DNA of 5,260 bases. It comes from a bacterium. GTDB lineage: Bacteria > Actinomycetota > Acidimicrobiia > Acidimicrobiales > Bin134. This document shows positions 1 through 5,053 of this stretch, piece after piece. Within the stretch, counting starts at the first letter, position 1, and each line of letters opens with the position of its first letter. The notes under the pieces were generated by a model. The model saw nothing but the letters and a program-made list of their open reading frames with translations. It ran no database searches and was not told the DNA's origin. The translations under genes were made by a program, and so were the position numbers. The stretch lies in NCBI GenBank assembly GCA_028820035.1, contig JAPPKI010000196.1, positions 23,205 to 28,464 of the forward strand, read 5' to 3'.

Positions 1-90
1 AAGGGCCCCGCCCCCCCAAATAAAAAACCCCCACACCCCCCCCCCCCCCCCCCCCCTTTTTGCCGGGGGCCCCGGGGCCGCGCCCAGCCC
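1..90. other. Low-complexity contig-edge sequence
   Basis: This stretch consists of homopolymer blocks: a run of 21 C at 36-56, then five T, then about 30 bases of almost pure G and C with near-palindromic G/C blocks. It has no codon structure and is unlike the rest of the window. I infer an assembly or base-calling artefact at a contig end, such as poly-G reads seen on the reverse strand, rather than a biological repeat. No gene is called in 1-138. Confidence 0.7.
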
Positions 91-138
91 GCTGTCCCCC
101 AGTAGTGCCGCTTTGAGTACGATGCGGGATAACCGACC

Positions 139-143
139 GGAGG
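139..143 (+). promoter_or_regulatory. Ribosome binding site (GGAGG) for the RAM-domain gene
   Basis: GGAGG lies 9 bases before the GTG at 153, which is normal Shine-Dalgarno spacing. It decides the GTG start of the small gene that follows. Confidence 0.75.
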
Positions 144-152
144 TGTAGTCAC

Positions 153-389
153 GTGGGTGTCAGCTCTTATGTTCTGATCCAGACCGAAATGGACAAGGCC
201 CGCCAGGTGGCCGAGGCCATACGCGAGATCGATGGCGTGGTGATCTCTGAGATCATGACCGGCCCGTACGATGTGATCGCGAAAGCCGAGGCTGAATCCA
301 TGGACCAGCTCGGCCGCCTGGTGGTGAGCCAGATTCAAATGGTGGATGGCATCACGAGGACCCTCACCTGCCCCGTTGTAAACCTCTGA
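153..389 (+). CDS. Stand-alone Lrp/AsnC ligand-binding (RAM) domain protein
   Basis: This is a complete 78-residue protein with a GTG start, a GGAGG ribosome site 9 bases upstream and a TGA stop. It consists only of the ligand-binding/oligomerisation domain of Lrp/AsnC regulators. A first strand (about residues 4-10, YVLIQTE) is followed by a helix (about 13-25), then a strand and the characteristic GPYDVIAKAE segment (about 37-46), a second helix (49-62), and a final strand in GITRTLTCPVV. There is no helix-turn-helix, so it is unlikely to bind DNA alone. In this family such domains assemble as dimers or higher oligomers and bind amino acids or other small effectors. Single-domain versions of this length are common in Actinomycetota, so it does not look truncated. 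The exact ligand is unknown. An IS element begins only 6 bases after its stop. Confidence 0.9.
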   Translation: MGVSSYVLIQTEMDKARQVAEAIREIDGVVISEIMTGPYDVIAKAEAESMDQLGRLVVSQIQMVDGITRTLTCPVVNL

Positions 390-391
390 CC

Positions 392-394
392 TAA
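392..394. repeat. Left target-site duplication of the IS (TAA)
   Basis: TAA directly precedes the left terminal repeat and matches TAA directly after the right one (1340-1342). Three-base TNA duplications are typical of the IS1031/IS427 side of the IS5 family. Confidence 0.7.
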
Positions 395-413
395 GAGGCT
401 GTTCTGGTAGTTG
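395..413 (+). repeat. IS left terminal inverted repeat (IRL)
   Basis: It begins GAGGCTGT, and the inverse complement of 1321-1339 begins identically. After the 8-base perfect core, 5 of the next 11 positions match. Confidence 0.75.
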
Positions 414-420
414 TTGCTGG

Positions 421-431
421 TTGGCGGGTTG
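421..431 (+). repeat. Left subterminal inverted repeat of the IS
   Basis: TTGGCGGGTTG at 421-431 is the exact inverse complement of CAACCCGCCAA at 1292-1302. The left copy starts 26 bases inside the element. These may be internal transposase-binding sites, which is inference; the right copy is also coding. Confidence 0.45.
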
Positions 432-750
432 ATTGCTGCTAGCGGGGGTGGGGTGTGGCGTATGTTTGGTTATGGATTTTGAGCAGATGGCGTCGGCGCA
501 GACGTGGCGGGCGGCCCGTGGCGACATGTCCGATGAGGAGTGGGGGTTGATCGGGGATCTGGTCGCCCCCCACTGGAGGCCGGGCGGCATGGGCCGCCCG
601 GTGACGGTGGATCGGCGGCGGGTGGTCGACGCGATCTTCTATGTGGCGGCGACGGGCTGCCAGTGGCGTGCGCTGCCCGCGCGGTACCCGAACTGGAACA
701 CGGTGCACCGCTACCACCTGGCGTGGTCCCGCGACGGCACCTGGGAGGCC

Positions 751-770
751 ATCGCCCATCGCCCATCGCC
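751..770 (+). repeat. 7-bp tandem duplication causing the transposase frameshift
   Basis: The unit ATCGCCC occurs at 751-757 and 758-764, followed by ATCGCC at 765-770. Deleting one 7-base unit restores a single frame across the transposase. The parental sequence would have had ATCGCCC-ATCGCC, a natural slippage substrate. Confidence 0.85.
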
Positions 771-1291
771 TGGCCGCCGCGGTGCGCGAGCGCGAGGGCC
801 GCGACTGCGAGCCGTCGGCGGGCACAGTCGACGCGCGCACCGCGCGCGGCGCGTCCTCCGTCGCCGGCGACACCAGGGGATATGACGCCGCGAAGAAGAT
901 CTCGGGCCGCAAGACGTTCGGCATCGTCGACACGCTCGGCCTGCTCATCGCGGTTGCCGTCGTCGCCGCCAGCACCTCCGACAACGCCGGCGGCATCAAA
1001 GTCGCCGACGCCGCCCGGCGGCGGCTGGGCCGGTTCCGGCGGCTGTGGTGCGACGCCGGGTTCAAGACCGCGTTCGCCGAGCACTGCGAGTCCCGCGGCG
1101 TCGCGGTCGAGGTCGTCCACCGCGTCTGCCCGTCCCGCTTCGCCCCCCTGCCCAAGCGCTGGATCGTCGAGCGAACCTGGTCATGGCTGATGAACAGCCG
1201 CCGCCTCCAAATCGACTACGAACGCGACCCCACCGTCACAGAAGGCTTCATCTGGGCCGCCCACAGCCGCTACCTCCTCCGCCGACTCACC

Positions 1292-1302
1292 CAACCCGCC
1301 AA
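1292..1302 (-). repeat. Right subterminal inverted repeat of the IS
   Basis: CAACCCGCCAA is the exact inverse complement of 421-431. It lies 37 bases inside the right end, against 26 for the left copy, so the pair is not symmetrically placed. Confidence 0.45.
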
Positions 1303-1320
1303 ACCACGAACACCCAGGGC

Positions 1321-1339
1321 AAACAAACGCGACAGCCTC
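1321..1339 (-). repeat. IS right terminal inverted repeat (IRR)
   Basis: Read on the minus strand it begins GAGGCTGT, matching the left end. The repeat also encodes the last residues of the transposase (K-R-D-S-L). Confidence 0.75.
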
Positions 1340-1342
1340 TAA
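1340..1342. repeat. Right target-site duplication of the IS (TAA)
   Basis: This is the copy of the TAA at 392-394. It also serves as the transposase stop codon, in frame with the C-terminal coding part. Confidence 0.7.
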
Positions 1343-1361
1343 TAGTCCGGCTGCAAATTGG

Positions 1362-1748
1362 TCAGCTGAGGATCATGGCCCGAATGGCCAGGCCAGCCAG
1401 AAAGAAGCTGCCGCCGGCATAGAGCAACTCACGACGGTGGGCGAGCTGCATGCGATAGGCGTAGACGATGGCCACCGCGGCGATGGCCGCGAAGCCGTAG
1501 AGGCGGTGCAAGTCGCCCGGATCGGCCCCCGAGCGGTTCTCGTACACAACGCCTACGATCACCTGAGCGAAGATTGTGCCCTGGGCCACGGCGATGAACG
1601 CCCACAACGGCCAGCTGCGCAACTGCGGTCGAAAGTGGGCGCCCAGAGCCCATCCCCCCGCGGCGGCGTTGGCCAGCATCACCACCCAGGAGAACCAGTC
1701 GTGGAAGCCGGCCAGCGACGCGGCCAACAGGCCCGAACTCGAGCTCAC
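1362..1748 (-). CDS. Small four-helix integral membrane protein, unknown function
   Basis: This is a 128-residue protein. I chose the GTG at 1748-1746 because it overlaps the stop of the upstream deacetylase gene as GTGA, the classic arrangement for translational coupling; the frame stays open to 1805 only by running inside that gene. Four hydrophobic segments are visible, at about residues 18-38, 46-69, 81-100 and 106-127, with short loops (one polar loop, ENRSGADPGD, 70-79). Histidines H16 and H38 bracket helix 1, and H81 and H104 bracket helix 3, a layout that could suit heme or metal ligation in a four-helix bundle. The HRLYGF motif recalls the HR motif of heme A synthase-like bundles, but I do not recognise the family. 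It is the last gene of the three-gene operon, and its stop lies 22 bases from the IS end. Confidence 0.8.
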   Translation of the reverse strand: MSSSSGLLAASLAGFHDWFSWVVMLANAAAGGWALGAHFRPQLRSWPLWAFIAVAQGTIFAQVIVGVVYENRSGADPGDLHRLYGFAAIAAVAIVYAYRMQLAHRRELLYAGGSFFLAGLAIRAMILS

Positions 1749-2545
1749 CTGAACAAGTCGGCGGCAAATTCGCCGGTACGCGGTGGTCCGGGGGCCACGT
1801 ACCACTCGGTAGCGAATGCGTCGGCGAATTGCTCGTCGGTCATGGAGCCGAAGAAGGAGTCGGCGGTGATCTGACTGGTGTGGGCCAGCATGGCGGCCCG
1901 CTTGCGCTCCAGGTAGGGGCTCACATCCACCGCGTGGGTGATTTCCGCCTCCTCAGTCCCGAACTCCTCCTCCCTGAACCGCTCCGCCCGCTCAAGGTCC
2001 ATTTCCTCCATCGCCTCGGCGAAAGACTCCACCTCGGCCATTTGCCGCAAGATCTGGGTGCGATTCATGGTGGCGTAGAACACTCTCTCCACTCCGGCCC
2101 GGCGAGCTGCGTCCACCCCTACCCGGTGAACCTGGATGTGGTCGGGATGGCCGTAGCCGCCGTGGTCGTCGTACACGGTGAGCACCTCGGCGGATTCTTC
2201 GACCAGGATGCGTGTCAATCGGTCCACCGCCTCATCAAAGTCGGCCTGCCAGAAGCTTGCCGGATTGTCGTTGGACTCCTCGCCAGCCATACCCGAGTCC
2301 TCATAGCCCAAGAACTCCACCCGGTGCGCGCCGATAATCTCGGCCGCATCCAGGGTCTCCGCCGCTCGGCGCTCGCCCAGCGTCTCGCCCGGGCGCAGCG
2401 CTCCGGGTGCCGGTTCGCCCTGCTCCCCTTTGGTGGCCACCACCAACACAACCCGGTGCCCGTCGGCGACTGCCTTCATCATCGTGCCGGAAGTGGCAAT
2501 GGCCTCGTCATCGGGATGGGCGTGGAAGTTCACCATGGTGGCCAT
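1745..2545 (-). CDS. PIG-L (LmbE-like) family zinc-dependent N-deacetylase
   Basis: This 266-residue protein has all landmarks of the PIG-L/LmbE superfamily, whose members remove acetyl or acyl groups from N-acylated amino sugars or amidoconjugates (MshB and Mca in mycothiol metabolism, GlcNAc-PI deacetylases). The AHPDDE motif at residues 9-14 supplies zinc ligands H10 and D13 and general base D12. The YDDHGGYGHPDHIQVH motif (125-140) supplies H133 and zinc ligand H136, equivalent to MshB H144 and H147. A TKGEQGE loop follows the second strand. The C-terminal part (165-205) is rich in acidic residues and helical. The length is close to the family norm, and no signal peptide is seen, so it is cytoplasmic. 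The ATG at 2545 directly follows the racemase stop (TAA-ATG); ATG 2536 is an alternative. The substrate cannot be assigned: it lacks diagnostic features that would let me call it MshB or Mca. Confidence 0.92.
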   Translation of the reverse strand: MATMVNFHAHPDDEAIATSGTMMKAVADGHRVVLVVATKGEQGEPAPGALRPGETLGERRAAETLDAAEIIGAHRVEFLGYEDSGMAGEESNDNPASFWQADFDEAVDRLTRILVEESAEVLTVYDDHGGYGHPDHIQVHRVGVDAARRAGVERVFYATMNRTQILRQMAEVESFAEAMEEMDLERAERFREEEFGTEEAEITHAVDVSPYLERKRAAMLAHTSQITADSFFGSMTDEQFADAFATEWYVAPGPPRTGEFAADLFR

Positions 2546-3682
2546 TTACCTGACCGCCCCCGATGCTCTCAGGTGGGCCACCTCATCGGGATCGAAGCCC
2601 CAGTCGGACAACGCCTCGGCGGTGTGCTGGCCGGGATTGGGGGAAGGACGGGCGATCTCCGCCGGGGTACGGCTGAAGCGAGGCGCCGGTCCGGGCTGGA
2701 TTGCGCCGCCCACTTCCACAAACGTGCCCCGGGCGATGTTGTGGGGATGCTCCGGGGCCTCGGCCAGGCTGAGCACCGGTGCGAAGCAGACGTCGGAGCC
2801 ATCGAGGATCTCGCACCACTCGTCCCGGGTCTTGGTCTTGACTGCGGCGGCCAGTCGGTCTCGCATCACCGGCCAGGTGGCGCGGTCATTCTGGTCGATT
2901 CCGTCGGCGTCGATGCCTGTCTTCTCTGTCATCTCGGCAAAGAATTGGGGCTCCAGCGAGCCCAGCGAGATGTATTCGCCGTCGGCGCACTCGTAGACGT
3001 CGTAGAACCAGGCGCCGGTGTCCAGCATGTTGGTGCCCCGTGGCCCCCACGCCCCCATGGCCCGCATGCCATAGATCATGGTGATCAGCAGGGCGGAGCC
3101 TTCCACCATTGAGGCGTCAACCACTTGGCCCTGGCCCGAAGTGCGGGCCTCCAGCATTCCGGCCAGCATTCCCAGAGCAAGCAGCATCCCTCCCCCGCCG
3201 AAGTCCCCAGCCAGGTTCACCGGAGGCACCGGAGCCTCCCCCTCCCGACCAATGGCCCCCAGTACGCCGGAAAGCGCTATGTAGTTGATGTCGTGGCCGG
3301 CCATGGACGAGTAGGGGCCGTCCTGGCCCCATCCGGTCATGCGCCCATACACCAGCTTGGGGTTGCGGGCCAGGCAGGCGTCGGGGCCGATGCCCAGGCG
3401 CTCGGCCACGCCGGGACGGAATCCCTCGATCAACCCATCGGTGCCCTCCACCAGCTTGAGCACGGTCTCGGCACCCTCGGGGTGCTTGAGATCGATGCCC
3501 ACGCTGCGGCGACCCCGGTTCAACAGGTCAGGATGAGGGGTGTCGGGGACCTCGTCTCGGACCCTGTCGGCCCGGTCGATCCGCACCACGTCGGCCCCCA
3601 GATCGGCCAGCATCATGGCCGCGAACGGCCCCGGCCCGATTCCGGCAATCTCCACCACGCGAATGCCCTTCAGCGGTCCCAT
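2546..3682 (-). CDS. Alpha-methylacyl-CoA racemase (CaiB/BaiF, class III CoA-transferase family)
   Basis: This cytoplasmic enzyme interconverts (2R)- and (2S)-2-methylacyl-CoA esters, letting methyl-branched fatty acids or sterol side chains enter beta-oxidation. The product is 378 residues from ATG 3682, which has AGGAGG 4 bases upstream and starts MGPLKGIRVVEIAGIGPGP, aligning with the start of Mycobacterium Mcr. A GTG at 3703 would add seven residues but has no ribosome site. Recognisable blocks are RMTGWGQDGP, AGHDINYIALSG, NLAGDFGGGG, GQVVDASMVEGS, YECADGEY, LEPQF and APRFSRTP. The catalytic residues match Mcr H126, D156 and E241: here H130 (AGHDINY), D160 (AGDFGGG) and E244 (LEPQF). This near-collinearity with Mcr separates it from CoA-transferases of the same fold, which use an aspartate for the covalent CoA intermediate. 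Its stop codon abuts the deacetylase start, so the two are co-translated. Against Mcr there is an extra C-terminal tail (FDPDEVAHLRASGAV). Confidence 0.93.
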   Translation of the reverse strand: MGPLKGIRVVEIAGIGPGPFAAMMLADLGADVVRIDRADRVRDEVPDTPHPDLLNRGRRSVGIDLKHPEGAETVLKLVEGTDGLIEGFRPGVAERLGIGPDACLARNPKLVYGRMTGWGQDGPYSSMAGHDINYIALSGVLGAIGREGEAPVPPVNLAGDFGGGGMLLALGMLAGMLEARTSGQGQVVDASMVEGSALLITMIYGMRAMGAWGPRGTNMLDTGAWFYDVYECADGEYISLGSLEPQFFAEMTEKTGIDADGIDQNDRATWPVMRDRLAAAVKTKTRDEWCEILDGSDVCFAPVLSLAEAPEHPHNIARGTFVEVGGAIQPGPAPRFSRTPAEIARPSPNPGQHTAEALSDWGFDPDEVAHLRASGAVR

Positions 3683-3686
3683 GCTG

Positions 3687-3692
3687 CCTCCT
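3687..3692 (-). promoter_or_regulatory. Ribosome binding site (AGGAGG) deciding the racemase start
   Basis: On the minus strand AGGAGG is followed by 4 bases and then ATG 3682. This favours 3682 over the upstream in-frame GTG at 3703, in agreement with the N-terminus of known family members. Confidence 0.75.
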
Positions 3693-3769
3693 GAGGTCTT
3701 CACCGCTGGGACAGTACCCGTAATCCCGTCAAACGAGGCAGCCCAAGATGCCGGTCCTAGCCCGACTGC

Positions 3770-4120
3770 TCAGCCCCAACCCAATTCGTCAAGGCGATCG
3801 TCTTCGATGCCGAAGTGGTGGGCTACCTCGTGGATAACGGTGATGCACACTTGATCAACTACTTCGGACTCGGTGTCACACCCTTCGCAGATGGGCAGGC
3901 GGTAGATGTAGATACGGTCGGGCATCACCATCTCACCCCCGCCGTAATCGACCCGATCTGTGAGGGGAACACCGTCATACAGCCCCCAGATGTCCGGATC
4001 TTCGCCCTCGTCCTCCACCAGCACCGCCACGTTGTCCATCAACTCGGCCAGGTCATCGGGAATCTCGTCCAGCGCCTGGGCCACCAACGCCTCAAACCGC
4101 TTCCGCGACACCACAACCAT
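3770..4120 (-). CDS. Minimal zincin-like metalloprotease (PF06262-type)
   Basis: From ATG 4120 the product is 116 residues, the usual size of these single-domain actinobacterial proteins. The typical N-terminus is seen (VSRKRFEALVAQALDEIPDD, then LMDNVAVLVEDE), followed by WGLYDGVPLTDR and PDRIYIYRLPI. The C-terminal metal site is HEVAHHFGIEDDRL: zinc ligands H97 and H101, catalytic E98, G104 and D107 form HExxHxxGxxD. The family is known from structures of small cytosolic zincins, but substrates are poorly defined. It has no signal peptide or membrane segment. The frame stays open upstream to 4408, with possible ATGs at 4273 and 4288, but that part does not resemble the family. The ribosome site before 4120 is weak (GGCGGGG directly upstream), so a longer N-terminus cannot be excluded. 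It lies 87 bases ahead of the racemase, probably in the same transcript. Confidence 0.85.
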   Translation of the reverse strand: MVVVSRKRFEALVAQALDEIPDDLAELMDNVAVLVEDEGEDPDIWGLYDGVPLTDRVDYGGGEMVMPDRIYIYRLPICEGCDTESEVVDQVCITVIHEVAHHFGIEDDRLDELGWG

Positions 4121-4223
4121 CCCCGCCACTTTCCCACAAATGCCAAACTTCAGAGGGATGATCTCCAATGGGATGATGGTGCGACGGGGGCGGAATCCAG
4201 CGACTTTGCCGAACAGCTCTGCG

Positions 4224-4256
4224 GCTGAAGGCGCAGGCAGCACTGTGCCCTTCAGC
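4224..4256 (-). repeat. Inverted repeat in the leader of the metalloprotease gene
   Basis: GCTGAAGG at 4224-4231 pairs perfectly with CCTTCAGC at 4249-4256 around a 17-base loop. If translation starts at 4120 this lies in the 5' leader; if it starts at 4273 or 4288 it is coding. No T-run follows on either strand, so it is not an intrinsic terminator. Confidence 0.4.
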
Positions 4257-4336
4257 GGTGTATGAACGGGCATGGTTAGCCCTTTCATTAGGGGCCTTCG
4301 AGTGGGACCAAAGACCAAGTTTATGTATTTGTGAGG

Positions 4337-4358
4337 AGCGCCTTTCGAGGCGCTTTTT
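4337..4358 (+). terminator. Intrinsic terminator on the + strand with TTCG loop
   Basis: AGCGCCT (4337-4343) and AGGCGCT (4348-4354) form a 7-bp perfect stem closed by a TTCG tetraloop, followed by a T-run (4354-4358). This is a textbook Rho-independent terminator on the + strand; on the minus strand no T-run follows. All nearby genes are on the minus strand, so no annotated gene explains it. Confidence 0.75.
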
Positions 4359-4424
4359 GCATGTAGGACTTTGACTGGATCAGTGGTTCTGGCGGGGCCA
4401 CCCACCATGCCACAGAGCTGCTAG

Positions 4425-4706
4425 TCACCCGCGGCGGAGCTGATCGATGTTGTACGGGTTCCAGGTGTGCTTGTTTCCCGGGGCGTCGATCTTCACCCTG
4501 TTGAGGATGCGGACGGTATGGGACACGTTGTAACCGGTGTATTCGAGCAGGGCGTTGACGAGTTCTCGCTGCCGTTCGTAGGGGACCCAGCTCCTCCCAT
4601 CGTGAAGTTGCTTCATCTCGGAGAGGAGGTCTCCGGCCCCTTGCCTGCCGAGATGCAGGACGAGGGCCATGATCACCGTCAACTCCGAATGGCTGGGTTT
4701 TCTCAT
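4425..4706 (-). CDS. Small hypothetical protein, 93 residues
   Basis: The ATG at 4706 is preceded by GAGG about 9 bases upstream, and the stop is TGA. I do not recognise the family. The sequence looks like a folded, mostly helical protein: a helix at 7-18 (SELTVIMALVLHLG), a helix at 24-34, a helix at 44-56 (RQRELVNALLEYTG), and a possible helix-turn-helix at 59-91 (NVSHTVRILNRV, then HTWNPYNIDQLRRG). The last part faintly recalls the C-terminal half of serine-recombinase DNA-binding domains, where LNxxGIxTPxGxxW precedes a terminal helix, but no catalytic domain is present and the likeness is too weak to name it. No signal peptide or membrane segment is seen. It shares strand with the metalloprotease but is separated from it by about 300 bases. 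Confidence 0.6.
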   Translation of the reverse strand: MRKPSHSELTVIMALVLHLGRQGAGDLLSEMKQLHDGRSWVPYERQRELVNALLEYTGYNVSHTVRILNRVKIDAPGNKHTWNPYNIDQLRRG

Positions 4707-5053
4707 GGGGTCGTGCCTCGCTCAGGCGCGGGTGAAGTCCAGCCCCTAGCCTACAAGCACACCGGGGCTGAGACCTTTTGACCCATGGAGGGTCGGGAAC
4801 ACGGTAATTGCAGCGCGGTCAACAACCCTGCGGTACACATCGGGGTAAGGTCGTTTGGCGGTCCGGCCGTACGGGGTTTACCACCTTATCCCCCCACCCG
4901 GCCCGGCCGTCCAAAAGGAAGCAGGCCAGCGATGGGAATGGGTCGCCGAACCCACCGAATGGGGACAAGCTTCGCACCGAGCACCCCTTATGGAAAGCAG
5001 CGCTCATCCGCTTCGGCAAATGGCTCTCAGACTTTATCCCCTGACCGTTCGAC
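4707..5053. other. Intergenic region, no confident gene
   Basis: About 350 bases lie between the starts and stops of two minus-strand genes. The stretch contains an inverted repeat (4842-4851 with 4883-4893), an 8-base direct repeat CCGGCCGT (4863 and 4903), and a weak + strand frame from TTG 4808 to TGA 5044 (78 codons) without a ribosome site. The promoter of the 4425-4706 gene should lie in its left part, but I see no convincing -10/-35 pair. Confidence 0.5.
4842..4893 (+). repeat. Inverted repeat with one-base bulge
   Basis: GGGGTAAGGT (4842-4851) pairs with ACCTTATCCCC (4883-4893), leaving one unpaired base, around a 31-base GC-rich loop that contains the palindrome CCGTACGG. No T-run follows, so this is not a terminator. 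It may be an operator or structured RNA, or chance. Confidence 0.35.

Larger units (their letters stand above)
395..1339 (+). mobile_element. IS5-family insertion sequence, 945 bp, complete ends
   Basis: The element carries a DUF4096/DDE transposase on the + strand, bounded by imperfect terminal inverted repeats. Both ends begin GAGGCTGT (8 of 8 identical; 13 of the first 19 bases match). A TAA target duplication flanks it. A 945-bp length, a single transposase gene and a TNA target fit the IS5 family, probably the IS427 or IS1031 group; the subgroup is inference. It sits in what would otherwise be a 24-bp gap between two convergent genes, disrupting neither. Because the transposase is frameshifted, this copy is probably non-autonomous, though its ends look mobilisable in trans. 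The intact ends and target duplication suggest a fairly recent insertion. Confidence 0.9.
472..1342 (+). pseudogene. IS5-family DDE transposase, split by a +1 frameshift
   Basis: The N-terminal part runs from ATG 472 in one frame (residues such as DEEWGLIGDLV, GRPVTVDRRRVVDAIFYVA, GCQWRALP) and stops at 885. The C-terminal part is in the +1 frame, open until TAA 1340-1342. The frames meet at a 7-base tandem duplication (751-770). Removing one unit gives a continuous 287-residue protein (269 from an alternative ATG at 526), reading EAIAHRLAAAV across the joint. The order is an N-terminal DUF4096-like domain, then an RNase H-fold DDE_Tnp_1 domain. Catalytic residues are intact in corrected numbering: D118 (VDART, nt 830), D192 (WCDAGFK, nt 1052) and E231 (WIVERTW, nt 1169). 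The usual programmed -1 shift of IS elements would enter the third frame, not this one, so I read it as a disabling mutation. No good ribosome site precedes 472. The stop codon is the target duplication itself. Confidence 0.88.
4121..4424. other. Intergenic/leader region without a confident gene
   Basis: This 304-base stretch lies between the small unknown gene (stop at 4425) and the preferred metalloprotease start. It holds the inverted repeat at 4224-4256, a short imperfect hairpin near 4280-4295, a 7-base tandem repeat GACCAAA/GACCAAG (4306-4319) and the + strand terminator. A minus-strand frame in phase with the metalloprotease is open throughout. It contains GKVAG twice (about 4196-4210 and 4121-4135). 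I see no known RNA family. Confidence 0.5.

Noticed and set aside
1..60. A telomere-like or simple-sequence biological repeat
   Set aside because: There is no regular repeat unit, only homopolymer blocks, as expected of a bad contig end.
741..780. Programmed -1 ribosomal frameshift joining the two transposase parts
   Set aside because: The C-terminal part is in the +1 frame relative to the first, so a -1 shift would enter the wrong frame. The 7-bp duplication explains the shift fully.
439..1155. Two long minus-strand open frames inside the IS
   Set aside because: They are antisense shadows of the transposase, arginine/proline/alanine-rich with no domain pattern.
1829..3112. A 427-codon open frame on the + strand
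   Set aside because: It lies antisense across the deacetylase and racemase genes, whose protein motifs are unmistakable. Its own translation has no recognisable domain, and it is a by-product of high GC content.
3683..3703. The GTG at 3703 as racemase start
   Set aside because: It has no ribosome site, whereas ATG 3682 has AGGAGG just upstream and matches the N-terminus of known racemases.
4304..4319. A DosR/DevR-like box (GGGACCAAAGACC)
   Set aside because: The core resembles the consensus, but the right half is not an inverted copy of the left; it is better described as a 7-base direct repeat (GACCAAA, GACCAAG).
4707..5053. tRNA or other known structured RNA gene
   Set aside because: I found no T-loop-like GTTCRA segment with matching acceptor stem, and no match to RNase P, SRP RNA or tmRNA signatures.
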